This document shows positions 37,344 through 47,511 of a DNA stretch of 64,000 nt, one piece after another. The notes under the pieces are model-generated. The model was not told the origin of the DNA. It searched no databases and saw nothing but the letters and a program-made list of their open reading frames with translations. Within the stretch, counting starts at the first letter, position 1. Each line of letters opens with the position of its first letter. Source of the DNA: Alteromonas sp. 5E99-2 (GTDB lineage Bacteria > Pseudomonadota > Gammaproteobacteria > Enterobacterales > Alteromonadaceae); NCBI RefSeq assembly GCF_017368475.1, contig NZ_JAFNJE010000015.1, forward strand, positions 1 to 64,000. Reading direction: 5' to 3'. Made by a program: the position numbers and the translations under genes.

Positions 37344-39646
37344 CAATAAACACTATTTTGGCTCAGGAACTTCAAGTAAAACCCGAGCAAATCCAAGCCG
37401 CAGTTAACTTACTCGATGATGGTTCTACCGTGCCATTTATTGCTCGATACAGAAAAGAGATAACACAAGGTTTAGACGACGCACAATTGCGCCTTCTTGA
37501 GCAGCGATTGGGTTATTTGCGAGATTTGAATGACCGCAGAGAAGTGATAATTAAAAGCATAGATGAACAAGGAAAACTAACTGATACATTGCGTAAGTCT
37601 ATCCTCAGTGCAGATAGCAAAACCACGCTAGAAGATTTGTATCTGCCTTATAAACCCAAGCGCAGAACGAAAGGCCAAATAGCCATTGAAGCAGGGTTAG
37701 AGCCGTTAGCTGATACTCTTTTTAACGACCCAACGCTGGATCCAGAATCTCAAGCTAGTGAATATATAAGTAGTGAAAAAGGCATAGCGGACACCAAAGC
37801 AGCACTAGACGGTGCGCGTTTTATTTTAATGGAGCGCTTTGCTGAAGATGCTTCACTATTGGCAAAAGTGAGACGTTATTTAAAAACTAATGCTCATATT
37901 GCAAGTCGAGTGAGCAAAGGCAAAGAACAAGACGCGGCTAAGTTTAAAGACTATTTTGAACATTCAGAAAAGCTAAGTAACACTCCTTCTCATCGAGCAT
38001 TAGCCATGTTCAGAGGAAGAAATGAAGGTGTATTGAATATCCAGCTTGATACCACTCCCGGACAAGAGTCGGCGTTGTCTCCTTGTGAAGACATTATCAG
38101 TGAACACGTAGGAATTCGTTCTTTGGGCCGTAAAGCCGATAAATGGCTGCAACAAGTTGTTCATTGGACGTGGAAGGCAAAGTTGTCTTTGCATATGGAA
38201 ACTGAGTTGTTTGGCGCTTTAAAAGAAAAAGCGGAAGAGGAAGCCATTCAGGTTTTTGCTAAGAATTTAAATGACTTGTTGATGGCTGCACCTGCCGGCG
38301 CCAAGGTTACTATGGGGCTGGATCCTGGTTTACGCACAGGGGTAAAAGTCGCCATTGTTGATAACACGGGCAAGGTAGCGGGCAAGGCAACTATTTTCCC
38401 TCATGTACCGCAAAACCAGTGGGACAAATCACTGCGTACCTTGGCGAATTTGTGCAAACAACACAAGGTGTCATTAATCAGTATCGGTAATGGTACTGGC
38501 TCTCGTGAAACCGATAAACTGGTTGCCGAAATGATGCAAGCTAACCCTGATTTAGGGGTGCAAAAAATCATGGTTAGTGAAGCTGGCGCTTCGGTGTATT
38601 CAGCGTCTCAGTTGGCTTCAGATGAACTACCTGATCTTGATGTTTCTATACGAGGTGCTGTGTCTATTGCACGGAGACTACAAGACCCATTGGCGGAGCT
38701 AGTAAAAATAGAAGCTAAAGCTATTGGCGTTGGCCAATACCAGCATGATGTAAATCAAAGCCAGTTGGGACGCAGCCTCGACAAGGTCATTGAAGACTGT
38801 GTTAACGCGGTGGGCGTTGATTTGAATATGGCTTCTCCTTCGCTATTGAGTTATGTGTCTGGATTGAACAAAACACTTGCACAAAATATCGTTAAATATC
38901 GCGATGAAAATGGGGTGTTCGATTCCAGAAAAACGCTATTAAAAGTGGCTCGCCTTGGACCTAAAGCCTTTGAGCAAGCCGCTGGATTCCTAAGAATTGT
39001 GAACGGTAAAAACCCCCTTGATGCCTCGTCAGTGCACCCAGAAGCTTACCCAGTAGTGGACAAAATCGTCAGTCGTTCAGATGTGGCGGTCAATGATTTA
39101 ATTGGCAACACTGAATTGTTAAAACAGCTTAGCCCTGATGATTTTACCGATGGCACATTTGGTTTGCCGACAGTGAAAGATATTATTTCTGAATTGGATA
39201 AACCCGGTCGCGATCCTCGACCAGAGTTTAAAACTGCCACGTTTAAAGACGGCGTGAATACCGTGGCTGATTTAAAGCCCGGTATGATTTTAGAAGGAGT
39301 AGTCAGTAACGTTGCTAACTTTGGTGCTTTTGTTGATGTGGGTGTACATCAAGATGGTTTAGTGCATATTTCTGCGCTGACGAATAAGTTTATAAAAGAC
39401 CCTAGAGACGTGGTTAAAACAGGCGACATTGTTAAGGTTAAGGTACTAGAAGTTGATGTTGATCGTAAACGCATCTCTTTTACCATGCGTTTAGATGAAA
39501 AGCAGACCCAGCAACGTCCGGCGCAACAGCGAGATAACCATAAACCGAAAGGTAAGCCAGCGCCTAGGGCAAGCAAGCCTCAACCGCAAAATGGAGCTAT
39601 GGGGAATGCCTTTGCTGATGCCTTTGCGAAAGCGAAGAAAAACTAA
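37340..39646 (+). CDS. tex: Tex-family RNA-binding transcription accessory protein
   Basis: 768 aa. The order is N-terminal helical region, YqgF/RNase H-like fold ([17 protein letters not shown] near 330), helix-hairpin-helix repeats (near 500-570), then a C-terminal S1 domain (about 650-725) with [21 protein letters not shown] Lys/Gln-rich tail follows. Adjacent to greB but on the other strand, as in E. coli (yhgF). Role in transcription and RNA metabolism. Confidence 0.95.
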   Translation: MTINTILAQELQVKPEQIQAAVNLLDDGSTVPFIARYRKEITQGLDDAQLRLLEQRLGYLRDLNDRREVIIKSIDEQGKLTDTLRKSILSADSKTTLEDLYLPYKPKRRTKGQIAIEAGLEPLADTLFNDPTLDPESQASEYISSEKGIADTKAALDGARFILMERFAEDASLLAKVRRYLKTNAHIASRVSKGKEQDAAKFKDYFEHSEKLSNTPSHRALAMFRGRNEGVLNIQLDTTPGQESALSPCEDIISEHVGIRSLGRKADKWLQQVVHWTWKAKLSLHMETELFGALKEKAEEEAIQVFAKNLNDLLMAAPAGAKVTMGLDPGLRTGVKVAIVDNTGKVAGKATIFPHVPQNQWDKSLRTLANLCKQHKVSLISIGNGTGSRETDKLVAEMMQANPDLGVQKIMVSEAGASVYSASQLASDELPDLDVSIRGAVSIARRLQDPLAELVKIEAKAIGVGQYQHDVNQSQLGRSLDKVIEDCVNAVGVDLNMASPSLLSYVSGLNKTLAQNIVKYRDENGVFDSRKTLLKVARLGPKAFEQAAGFLRIVNGKNPLDASSVHPEAYPVVDKIVSRSDVAVNDLIGNTELLKQLSPDDFTDGTFGLPTVKDIISELDKPGRDPRPEFKTATFKDGVNTVADLKPGMILEGVVSNVANFGAFVDVGVHQDGLVHISALTNKFIKDPRDVVKTGDIVKVKVLEVDVDRKRISFTMRLDEKQTQQRPAQQRDNHKPKGKPAPRASKPQPQNGAMGNAFADAFAKAKKN

Positions 39647-40527
39647 GCGCGTTCGAAGATAATACCATCTTGGGGATTAACCGCGCGTTCGTAAAATTGT
39701 GAAATAACGCGATTTATGCTGGAAAATGAAGCTTGATTGGTTTCGTCGTCGTCTTCTTCTAATGTGATCGAGTCGAGAGAGCGAGTTGGGGTGGACACAT
39801 CGGCTTGGTTAACAATATCGTCCAGTGATGGTGTAGCGATGGTACTTGCATCTTGAGTGTCTTCCGAAGAGGCTTCCTCTTCGTTTGCTTCTCTGACAAT
39901 TTCAGCTTGTGCTTCAATGACGCCTCTTGCCGCTTCTGCAGCTACCCGTAAATCCTGTGCTGATGGTTCTGCTGGGGCTAATGCTGCGGCGCGCACTTGC
40001 TGGAGTTTTCTTACTGTTTCTTCAGGCGTACCTGCTTCTGATATATCAATAGACACCTCTCCGGCAACGGCATAACGTTGTCCATCAGGGCCGGTTTCAA
40101 ATTCATAGGTAGGCGTCCCCGCATATTGACCACCTACTGCTGCATGGGCTTGTTCATGAGCACGGACTTCTTGGTCTCTAGTTTGCAACTCTCTTATTTC
40201 GGCTTGCTCTCGCTGTTCTTGTTGCGCGTCTTCTCTTCCTGCACTTTCATCTTGGCCATTGTCTTGCTGGTTGGCTTCAGTTTCTTCACCTTGTTCTAAA
40301 GGCGCGGCTTGTATTTCAGGACGATCGTAAGTGGGGTTGCTGATTAAACCTGCCGATTGGCGAGCTCTATCGCCTTCTGAACCTAGGCCTTGTTCTGCGC
40401 TTCCACCCTCTCCTCTCGTTGGTTGGGGAATGGTTTCGCGTAATATATTGTCTCTTCTAACGGCTTCCGTATTTGGATTAGCCGTATTGATAATTGGGCT
40501 AATAGCGAAAGGAGTGACAATGTTCAT
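39643..40527 (-). CDS. SprA-related family putative metalloprotease
   Basis: 294 aa. The core [20 protein letters not shown], then [20 protein letters not shown] and [15 protein letters not shown], is the SprA-related (putative metalloprotease, CJM1_0395-like) signature. HEQAH at 124-128 is a zinc-binding HExxH. Flanking regions are low-complexity, rich in Gln and Glu (about 70-118 and 215-260), with no signal peptide seen. Convergent with tex, overlapping 4 bases. Placed 18 bases after the small rod-like gene, suggesting an operon. Confidence 0.8.
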   Translation of the reverse strand: MNIVTPFAISPIINTANPNTEAVRRDNILRETIPQPTRGEGGSAEQGLGSEGDRARQSAGLISNPTYDRPEIQAAPLEQGEETEANQQDNGQDESAGREDAQQEQREQAEIRELQTRDQEVRAHEQAHAAVGGQYAGTPTYEFETGPDGQRYAVAGEVSIDISEAGTPEETVRKLQQVRAAALAPAEPSAQDLRVAAEAARGVIEAQAEIVREANEEEASSEDTQDASTIATPSLDDIVNQADVSTPTRSLDSITLEEDDDETNQASFSSINRVISQFYERAVNPQDGIIFERA

Positions 40528-40545
40528 GGCAAATAAACGGCGCGA

Positions 40546-40872
40546 CTAGGCAAAGATATCAATTATACGGCCGACGGTTTCATCGGCAACGTCGATAACT
40601 TCTGCGGCGGCTTGTGCGTTCAGCGCATTGACTTGTAGCGAAATAAGATCGCTGGTGAGACTTCCTTCTGCTTGGGGAATAAGCTGGCGGGTAGTTTCTA
40701 AACCTTGAACGGCGGCATTTTCTAATACACCATTCACACCTTCGGTTTCTAAGGTATTTTGTGCTGTTCTTTGAGCAATAGACAGCGAAGCAGAAGCAAT
40801 ACCATTAGATGCATTTTGTAGGCCTTGTAGGCCAGAAGCTAAAATTGAATTTGTGTTAATTGAAACTGTCAT
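40546..40872 (-). CDS. small flagellar rod/hook-like protein
   Basis: 108 aa with no signal peptide. The N-terminal NSILASGLQGLQNASNGIAS resembles the first helix of flagellar rod and hook proteins, and the C-terminal LISLQVNALNAQAAAEVIDV followed by ADETVGRIIDI resembles their last helix. The usual middle domain is absent. GAGGTGATGT directly precedes the ATG. No flagellar gene lies nearby. It could be a mini axial-family protein or a partner of the SprA-like protein; function unknown. Confidence 0.55.
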   Translation of the reverse strand: MTVSINTNSILASGLQGLQNASNGIASASLSIAQRTAQNTLETEGVNGVLENAAVQGLETTRQLIPQAEGSLTSDLISLQVNALNAQAAAEVIDVADETVGRIIDIFA

Positions 40873-40945
40873 ACATCACCTCTATTGCATAATTATCGTA
40901 CAAAATTGGTGATTTTGCTAGGGTATTAATGAAATTGATTCAGAC

Positions 40946-40979
40946 AAAAAAAAGCAGGCCTAAGGAGGCCTGCAAAAAA
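40946..40979 (-). terminator. intrinsic terminator after the Omp85-family gene
   Basis: Perfect 8-base arms GCAGGCCT (40954-40961) and AGGCCTGC (40966-40973) around AAGG. A runs lie on both sides, giving a T tail on the minus strand (and partly on the plus). Suits the end of the gene stopping at 41075. Confidence 0.85.
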
Positions 40980-41074
40980 CATCATAGTGAGAGACACGTG
41001 GAGACTGTGTCTAGTTGTATAATTGCACAGTAATTTATCTTATGCAAATGATAATTGTTATTATTTACATAAAA

Positions 41075-42709
41075 TTAAAAAGAACGTCTAAGCTGGGCGC
41101 TCCAAGCTAGGGTATCAACGCCTTCTCCGTTTGTTAGAGGAAAAGTAAGATCCACATGTATTACCCCAGTGTTAGTGGCTTTGTTAGAATAAAATCGTGC
41201 GCCTAAACCAATACTACCTAGCACACCATCATCTTCATTAAATGCTGATAGTTCGCCTTGATAAGCACGGCCAGCGTCAATAAAAGTAGCAAATCCAAGC
41301 TCAAAAAATTGGTAGATATTGTAATTAGTGTAAAAGCGAGCTTCCGCACTTGCTGATATTCTGTGGTCGCCATGTTGGTATTGGAGCGGGTAGCCTCGTA
41401 CACCATTGTCGTCGTCAATAACAAGCGGTCGGTCGATAAATTGGCCTGTTGAAAAGTCTGCAGATACTCTCCCGTAGTATCCTAAAGCTCTGTTTTTCCG
41501 GTAGAAAATTTCAACTTTGTTGGATGAGCGAATAAAATCTTTGGCGCTAGTATTTAAAATTGCATTAAATCGAGAATCTAACAACAGTAACCAGTTTTCT
41601 ATTTTGAAAGCCCGGTTTGCGCTGGCATTAATGTGGTACCCGAGATCACTATTTTCTCTTACATCGTTAGTTTCTAGGCCCAGCTGAACCCTATATCGCC
41701 AGCCTAAATTAATATCTTCAGGTTGTTTAATTAAGTGAACATCGTGCATTACCACTATATTCCGTTGAAGGTATTCGTAGGATACCCATGGATAACGGTA
41801 GTTCCTGTTCTCCGGCAAAAATAAAGGGTTAAAACTAGGGCTAGTTTCATCAAATTCGAATTCGGTATTGGAAGAGTCGAAACCAACTGTAAGTCTTGAT
41901 GAATTGAGTTCATTTGAGTGTAAGCGCCAACCATATGCCCCGCGAAAAAATCGAGTTCGGGTATTTAGGCTATTGCGGGTTTTATCATTCTGAAAAATAT
42001 CTTGGGTTCTTTCATCGCTATTTACTTGCAAGAATTGCCTTGTGTTTGTTCCTAAATGATAAAAAGGTTTATCGAAAGTAAATCGATACTGGTTTCCATC
42101 ATCGTTATTAGCAAGGGTTAATCGCACATTGGCGTGTCGAATCCAATGAACGGCAGATGAAAAAGAGACTTGGTAGCCACTGCGCTGTTCATCTTGTGTA
42201 TAACGAACGCGAGCGCCTATACCTAACCCAAGAAAATTAGCGTCACTTACGCCTATAAGGCTGCTGGTTCTTCCCCCTGTTCTACTAAGTGAAAATGCAG
42301 GAAATAAGGTCCAATTATCTTGAGTCTCAACCTTAATTTCATTAGGTTCTTTCGCGTTACATATACCCAATACAGTGATAGCTGCATTTGCAATATAACT
42401 TTGGCCTCGCAACAGAGCTTCAGCTTCGCCTAAATCAGATAAATTGACGCTGTCACCTTGTTGAAAAGGTAGCCTCTCTGCTATGACAAATTCACGGGTG
42501 TTTATGTGTAATTTATTTGCCCAGCGGTGGATATTTAGCGTATTTTTGGCTGTTTCATCAAATATAGTTTGTGCTTTTATATCAATCTTATCTACATGAA
42601 ATGATTCTAAATTTGAGGGCTTACAATCGTTTTTTAACTGCGTTTCTCCATGAGCGTAATTGGATAAAAAGAGTACTAGGCTCAAGCGAACAACGTGCTG
42701 AATATGCAT
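41075..42709 (-). CDS. BamA/TamA-like (Omp85 family) outer-membrane protein
   Basis: 544 aa. The signal peptide (about 1-21, ending YAHG) precedes one POTRA-like region (about 70-140, with RLPFQQGDSVNLSDLGEAEA followed by LLRGQSYIANA). A C-terminal beta-barrel (about 160-544) carries the L6-type VRGY motif (GVRGYPLQYQHGD) and ends AWSAQLRRSF with a C-terminal Phe, as outer-membrane barrels do. Its role could be protein or lipid insertion or surface export; partner not apparent. Confidence 0.82.
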   Translation of the reverse strand: MHIQHVVRLSLVLFLSNYAHGETQLKNDCKPSNLESFHVDKIDIKAQTIFDETAKNTLNIHRWANKLHINTREFVIAERLPFQQGDSVNLSDLGEAEALLRGQSYIANAAITVLGICNAKEPNEIKVETQDNWTLFPAFSLSRTGGRTSSLIGVSDANFLGLGIGARVRYTQDEQRSGYQVSFSSAVHWIRHANVRLTLANNDDGNQYRFTFDKPFYHLGTNTRQFLQVNSDERTQDIFQNDKTRNSLNTRTRFFRGAYGWRLHSNELNSSRLTVGFDSSNTEFEFDETSPSFNPLFLPENRNYRYPWVSYEYLQRNIVVMHDVHLIKQPEDINLGWRYRVQLGLETNDVRENSDLGYHINASANRAFKIENWLLLLDSRFNAILNTSAKDFIRSSNKVEIFYRKNRALGYYGRVSADFSTGQFIDRPLVIDDDNGVRGYPLQYQHGDHRISASAEARFYTNYNIYQFFELGFATFIDAGRAYQGELSAFNEDDGVLGSIGLGARFYSNKATNTGVIHVDLTFPLTNGEGVDTLAWSAQLRRSF

Positions 42710-42807
42710 GTACCACTCGCTATAACGATAACTTTAAGTGTCTATTTAATACTTTAGAACACATTAGCTTAATGGCAACTTATAAACAGGATTAAAACCG
42801 GCAGATA

Positions 42808-42984
42808 ATGCATGCTTTTGTTGTTGAGCAAGTGAATAATGAAGAGTTTAAGTTGTTAGTTTGAGGTTTGACTGAGTCTTGGGAAATGACGTACAGATAT
42901 GAAGGGAAGGCACAATTTTTTGTATCTTCAAGAGAAGAAAACAGCGTGCTAGCAATCAGTGAACCTGCAAGCCCTCTTACATAA
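42808..42984 (+). pseudogene. possible broken small gene with in-frame TGA
   Basis: The 304-base stretch 42710-43013 has no normal gene, but one frame stands out. From ATG 42808 it reads 18 codons (ending EFKLLV), a TGA (42862-42864), then 39 more codons including SWEMTYRYEGKAQFFVSSRE and SVLAISEPASPLT before TAA 42982-42984. The translation looks protein-like, and a plus-strand hairpin with T tail begins inside its end. An internal ATG at 42886 could also start a 32-residue peptide. No family recognised. Confidence 0.3.
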
Positions 42985-43010
42985 TGAAAGAGGGCTTTTA
43001 GTCTTTTTTT
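42969..43010 (+). terminator. plus-strand hairpin terminator with T tail
   Basis: Ten-base arms AAGCCCTCTT (42969-42978) and AAGAGGGCTT (42988-42997), followed by TTTAGTC and a T7 run (43004-43010). The tail is on the plus strand although the flanking recognised genes are on the minus strand, which implies a plus-strand transcript ending here. Confidence 0.75.
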
Positions 43011-43013
43011 CGT

Positions 43014-45278
43014 TTACTGCTCTGTGGCAACAGTTGCTTCGGATGTTCTAGAGTCATACACAGATGCACTATTGACACTAGGGTTTAAGTCAATTCCGTT
43101 GTCATAACTTTCGAAGTCATCTTCAAACACAAGGTTCGTTCCTTCCGTGTCTGAGTAGATACGTATATCGTCGATAGCGAGTCTTGCTTTAGGAGAAACT
43201 TGTGTCGAGTTATCACCGAACCTGAAGGATACAGTTGTTACACCGCCTTCAGGGTCACTCCCAACGGGTGTAAATGGACCTGCAATATCTACTCCGTCGA
43301 TAGCTACAGTAACCGTAGGAAGAGAACCAGAACTTGTGTTGCCATTTGGATATTCCCACGTCATAACTGCAGTTTGGAAGGTATTGGGCGTAACAGCAGC
43401 TATATCAGTGTCAATATTTAAACTAGGAAAGCGGGTTCCAAAGGAATCGTCTCTAACCCGTAAATCGAGAATTGAGTTGTCGTTACGATTTTCAGCATTG
43501 TATAAACTGATAAAACCATCGGTATTTCCGGCATCGTCATCGGTGCGAGTGAAACGAACTTCTAGTCGACCTTGTGCAAGAGAGCTAGGCAATGAATAGC
43601 GAAGTTCACCAGTGTCGTTTGCATCGGTATCGTTGATATTTGCAAACTGATTGCCGGCTGGGCTACCTAAACTGGGTTGATCGTCGATTGCAGTGTTAAC
43701 ATCATGACTATTTGATACAGCGTAAAACGTTGCTTGATAAAAATCTGAATTCAAGCCGTTGTTTTCATCATCATCTTCGCCTGTATCGTTTTGCGAATAA
43801 GCACCTGCTCTGAAGTAATTCCATTCCTCGACTACATCGTAGCCACTGTTTTGCTCAGCCATATCAATGTAGTTATGGCCTATGATAGGTCCATTCAAGT
43901 CACCTCGGCGGACGATAACGTCGATTCGAGAGCCCGACTGATCTATTTCGTAAGAGAATATCTCCCCTAATTCGATACCCTGCTGAGGATTGGGGTTAAA
44001 GATTGGCTCATTATCTTCGTCAACAATCGGGTGTTCGTCCCCTACTACCACACGCCAAATATCATCTTGGTTGCGGATTTCATGACCAAAGTATATGTAA
44101 CCACGGTCGTTGTCTGGAAATTTCTTAAAATACAAGCGAATAGGCTCGTCATCTTCGGCGTGAATTTGACCAATGATAAAGCGTCCTACGTGTTGATTAG
44201 AGCCTGTTGTTGCTACGTGGTCAACTTTTAAGGTAGCAGTCAAAAGGCCGCCTCGACCGCCAACTTGCCTAGGTGTGTCTGGCTGGTAACCTAAAACCCA
44301 GTTGTTTGCGTTTACACCTTGAGTGCTGATACCTGTATTACCGCGGCGCAACATTTCTCTCAGTTCAGAGCGCGTAAATCGTGTATTATCTGAAGTCGTT
44401 GCGCCAAACAGCGTTGCTCTGAAAACCATTCCGCCATCATCTGCAGTAAAGAAAAAATCGTCTTCTTCATAGCCATTGTCCAGATCGCGTTCGCTTGTTC
44501 GTAGTGCTCTGCCATCATCTGGATCTTCTTCTGGTGTATCTAGAGACCAAGTTAATAAGTCAAAGTTATCCCCAGGAGGAAGAGTCGGGTCTAAACCAAA
44601 TTGTGCAACATCAATATTTTGTTCTTCTATTGGCGCTACGTCTACATCTAGCGGACATCCAAATACTGAAGCCTCTAATAAGGAGGTGGTGTTGGTCTGG
44701 CTGTCACCAAAACTCGTAATTCTAACAAATCGAGCGACTGAATCTTGAACATCAAAGCGCTCAATAGATTCTGTATCTCCGCTAGATGCTTCAGCAGATA
44801 ATAAAGAAGAATAGCTAATACCGTCTTCAGATATTTCAATGTCAAAAGATGTGATGTTTTCATCACCTTGATACCAAGCGGTACCAATTTCTTTAATTTG
44901 ATGGCGATAGCCTAAATCAATGGTTAATGCCGCGGGAGAATCCGTTGTCTCCCATCTCGCTTCAGCTGTTAATAAATTGTCTATGGCATTGTCTGCAGTC
45001 AAATTCGCTGAGGGCGTAGCATCACTTTGCGCACTGATTAGATTGATATAATCTAAACCTGCGCATGTTGTAACTGATGAGAGTGGCGGGAACAAAGGGC
45101 TGGCGACACTATTACCCGGTGTTGGAGTTTCATCAGGCTCTGGATCTTCGACGGGCGCTGGGCCTTCGACTGGTGGAGCTTCTTCAACAACTGAGACTGG
45201 CTCAGGATCACTGCCAGATGAGCCTCCACAACCGGAGAGCAACAATACACCTGCGCTTAATACTATTGTTTTATTCAT
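43014..45278 (-). CDS. PL7 alginate lyase lipoprotein with F5/8-type binding domain
   Basis: 754 aa. Lipobox LLSGC (C17), then a Pro/Glu-rich linker (about 20-58). A galactose-binding-like F5/8 type C (CBM32-like) domain covers about 72-208 (NAIDNLLTAEARWETTDSPA, SFDIEISEDGISYSS, RFVRITSFG). The PL7 catalytic domain covers about 232-525 with RSELRE (303-308), QIH (371-373) and YFRAGAYSQN (488-497). A C-terminal LamG-like sandwich (about 540-745) has RLAIDDIRIYSDTEG. Endolytic cleavage of alginate is expected. Divergent from the GH2 gene. Confidence 0.9.
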   Translation of the reverse strand: MNKTIVLSAGVLLLSGCGGSSGSDPEPVSVVEEAPPVEGPAPVEDPEPDETPTPGNSVASPLFPPLSSVTTCAGLDYINLISAQSDATPSANLTADNAIDNLLTAEARWETTDSPAALTIDLGYRHQIKEIGTAWYQGDENITSFDIEISEDGISYSSLLSAEASSGDTESIERFDVQDSVARFVRITSFGDSQTNTTSLLEASVFGCPLDVDVAPIEEQNIDVAQFGLDPTLPPGDNFDLLTWSLDTPEEDPDDGRALRTSERDLDNGYEEDDFFFTADDGGMVFRATLFGATTSDNTRFTRSELREMLRRGNTGISTQGVNANNWVLGYQPDTPRQVGGRGGLLTATLKVDHVATTGSNQHVGRFIIGQIHAEDDEPIRLYFKKFPDNDRGYIYFGHEIRNQDDIWRVVVGDEHPIVDEDNEPIFNPNPQQGIELGEIFSYEIDQSGSRIDVIVRRGDLNGPIIGHNYIDMAEQNSGYDVVEEWNYFRAGAYSQNDTGEDDDENNGLNSDFYQATFYAVSNSHDVNTAIDDQPSLGSPAGNQFANINDTDANDTGELRYSLPSSLAQGRLEVRFTRTDDDAGNTDGFISLYNAENRNDNSILDLRVRDDSFGTRFPSLNIDTDIAAVTPNTFQTAVMTWEYPNGNTSSGSLPTVTVAIDGVDIAGPFTPVGSDPEGGVTTVSFRFGDNSTQVSPKARLAIDDIRIYSDTEGTNLVFEDDFESYDNGIDLNPSVNSASVYDSRTSEATVATEQ

Positions 45279-45555
45279 TATTCCGGATACCTCAACAATT
45301 CCCGTTAACTTACCAAACTCATATAGGTTAATTATACGTTAAATTAAATCACTAAAAAATTAACGATTTTGTCATACTTAGTCCAAATACGAATAAAGGT
45401 GAAAAGGAGTAAATCCGCGTTTATGGCTTTTATTACGTTTGAAGCTGTTGTTTTAATGATAAATGAAACCTGCGAGGCTAAGTTAGCCATGAAAATTTGT
45501 AATTTAAAATCGATGTTTGTTATAAATGTGTTACATTTGTTTTTTAACAAAGAAC

Positions 45556-47427
45556 ATGGCGAATACCATGATGTTCACTGCTAGATTCAAATTATTTCTT
45601 GTATTTTTTCTGATTTTAACTAGTAATTTTGGCGCTAATGTTTTTGCCAAAACCCAGGATATTAACGGATTAGATAGCTTTAACCGTTACAAAATCAGCC
45701 TAAACGGGCAATGGCGGTATATCGTTGACCCCTATGAAAATGGATTTTACAACTACCGTTGGCAGAAATTTGATGATCAAGAATACCCGAGTAAAAATGC
45801 GTTTTTCACTGATTCAAAAGTAAAGTCAAAGTCTGAATTATTGGAATACGATTTTGATGAAGCATCAACAATCAAAGTCCCTTCTGATTGGAACACACAA
45901 GATGAGCGTTTGTACTTTTACGAAGGTACAGTTTGGTATCGAAAGGAATTCAACAAGCCTGAACAAACCGCAGGCGACCGATTGGTTCTGCGTTTTGGCG
46001 CCGTTAATTATCGTGCAGACGTTTACCTAAATGGGAAAAAATTAGGTGTACATTTGGGCGGATTTACTCCCTTTTTCTTTGATATAACAGATGCAGTTAA
46101 AGCCGGTATTAACTCCCTAGTAGTGAAAGTTGATAATAAGCGTGGTGCAGATGAGGTGCCTACGCTTAATACTGATTGGTGGAACTATGGTGGGATCACT
46201 AGAGACGTGGATCTCATTCCCTTACCAAAACAGTTTATTCAGCATTACCAAAGCACATTAGACTCTGTGAAAACAAAGAGTTTTGATGTGAAGGTCAAAC
46301 TGTCGGGGTCTCAAATTCAAGATACAGACGTTGTTATGGCAATACCTGAATTGAATCTAGTGGTTAAGGCAACTACAGATAAAGAAGGTGTTGCGAGCTT
46401 TAATACGAACTTGCCTGAGTTTACTCCTTGGTCGCCGACCAACCCAAAACTTTATGACATTAAATTTTCCACAGAATTTGATGAACTCAAAGACACCATT
46501 GGTTTAAGAACAATAGAAACTAAAGACAAAGACATATTGCTCAATGGCGAAAAAATATTCCTCAAAGGTGTATCGCTTCATGAGGAATACGCTGTAGATG
46601 GAGGGGGAAGAGTAAAAAATGCAGAACAAGCTCGCTATCTTCTTAACAAAGTAAAAGAACTAAACGCAAATTATGTACGCTTGGCTCATTATCCTCATAG
46701 TGAAAGTGCGGTTCGAATAGCAGAAGAACTGGGATTGCTCGTATGGTCTGAAATACCGGTTTATTGGACAATTAATTGGACAAACGAAGCAACCTATAAA
46801 AAAGCAGAGCAGCAGTTAACCGAAATGATTGTGCGCGATAGAAACCGCGCAGCGGTTGTTATTTGGTCTATTGCCAATGAAACCCCTGTGACCGAATCTA
46901 GAACCGTCTTTTTATCTCGTTTGGCTAAAGAAGCCGAGGGTTTAGATGGCAGTCGTTTAATTAGTGCGGCTATGGAAAAGCACTACGACCAAGAAGATGA
47001 AAACTTGGCCATAGTATCTGATCCGTTATCGGATATTGTCGACATTGTTAGTTTCAATCAATATATCGGTTGGTATGAAGGTTTATCAAAAAAATTAGAA
47101 CGGACTCGCTGGCATATTCCCTACAATAAGCCTGTTATTATTAGTGAGTTTGGCGCGGGTGCAGTACAAGGTATGCACGGTGATAAAACAGAAAGGTGGA
47201 CGGAAGAGTTTCAAGCAGAGGTGTACGACAAAACCTTTAAAATGTTAGACGCTATTGATGGGTGGTCTGGCGTTTCGCCTTGGATTTTAATGGATTTTCG
47301 CAGCCCTAGGCGTATTCACGGAAAATTTCAAAAAGACTTCAACAGAAAAGGGTTAATGTCTCCAGTTGGAGAAAAGAAAAAGGCTTTTGATTCAGTCAAA
47401 CTTTTCTATAACAAAGTATCAGACTAG
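45556..47427 (+). CDS. secreted GH2 family glycosidase (beta-glucuronidase/galactosidase type)
   Basis: 623 aa from ATG 45556 (an in-frame ATG at 45526 would add 10 residues). The signal peptide ends near ANVFA. GH2 layout: sugar-binding sandwich (about 45-225), Ig-like domain, then the TIM barrel. Expected acid/base is E442 in WSIANET and nucleophile E531 in IISEFGAGA. Segments FEGTVWYRKEF-like (YEGTVWYRKEF) and HYPHSESAVRIAEELGL fit the beta-glucuronidase branch. Substrate not settled; uronate-containing oligosaccharides would suit the neighbouring lyases. Confidence 0.85.
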   Translation: MANTMMFTARFKLFLVFFLILTSNFGANVFAKTQDINGLDSFNRYKISLNGQWRYIVDPYENGFYNYRWQKFDDQEYPSKNAFFTDSKVKSKSELLEYDFDEASTIKVPSDWNTQDERLYFYEGTVWYRKEFNKPEQTAGDRLVLRFGAVNYRADVYLNGKKLGVHLGGFTPFFFDITDAVKAGINSLVVKVDNKRGADEVPTLNTDWWNYGGITRDVDLIPLPKQFIQHYQSTLDSVKTKSFDVKVKLSGSQIQDTDVVMAIPELNLVVKATTDKEGVASFNTNLPEFTPWSPTNPKLYDIKFSTEFDELKDTIGLRTIETKDKDILLNGEKIFLKGVSLHEEYAVDGGGRVKNAEQARYLLNKVKELNANYVRLAHYPHSESAVRIAEELGLLVWSEIPVYWTINWTNEATYKKAEQQLTEMIVRDRNRAAVVIWSIANETPVTESRTVFLSRLAKEAEGLDGSRLISAAMEKHYDQEDENLAIVSDPLSDIVDIVSFNQYIGWYEGLSKKLERTRWHIPYNKPVIISEFGAGAVQGMHGDKTERWTEEFQAEVYDKTFKMLDAIDGWSGVSPWILMDFRSPRRIHGKFQKDFNRKGLMSPVGEKKKAFDSVKLFYNKVSD

Positions 47428-47511
47428 TTGTACTCTGCTTGATAGATCTTTATTCTTCACGAATTAAAGTGAAGGATCATCAATTTTCAAGTGAATCAAG
47501 AGAAGCTATTT

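Noticed and set aside
42862-42864. TGA as selenocysteine in the small frame at 42808
   Set aside because: No SECIS-like hairpin recognised directly after it and no known selenoprotein similarity.
44476-44748. Plus-strand open frame inside the PL7 lipoprotein gene
   Set aside because: Antisense shadow; the minus strand carries a full modular enzyme.
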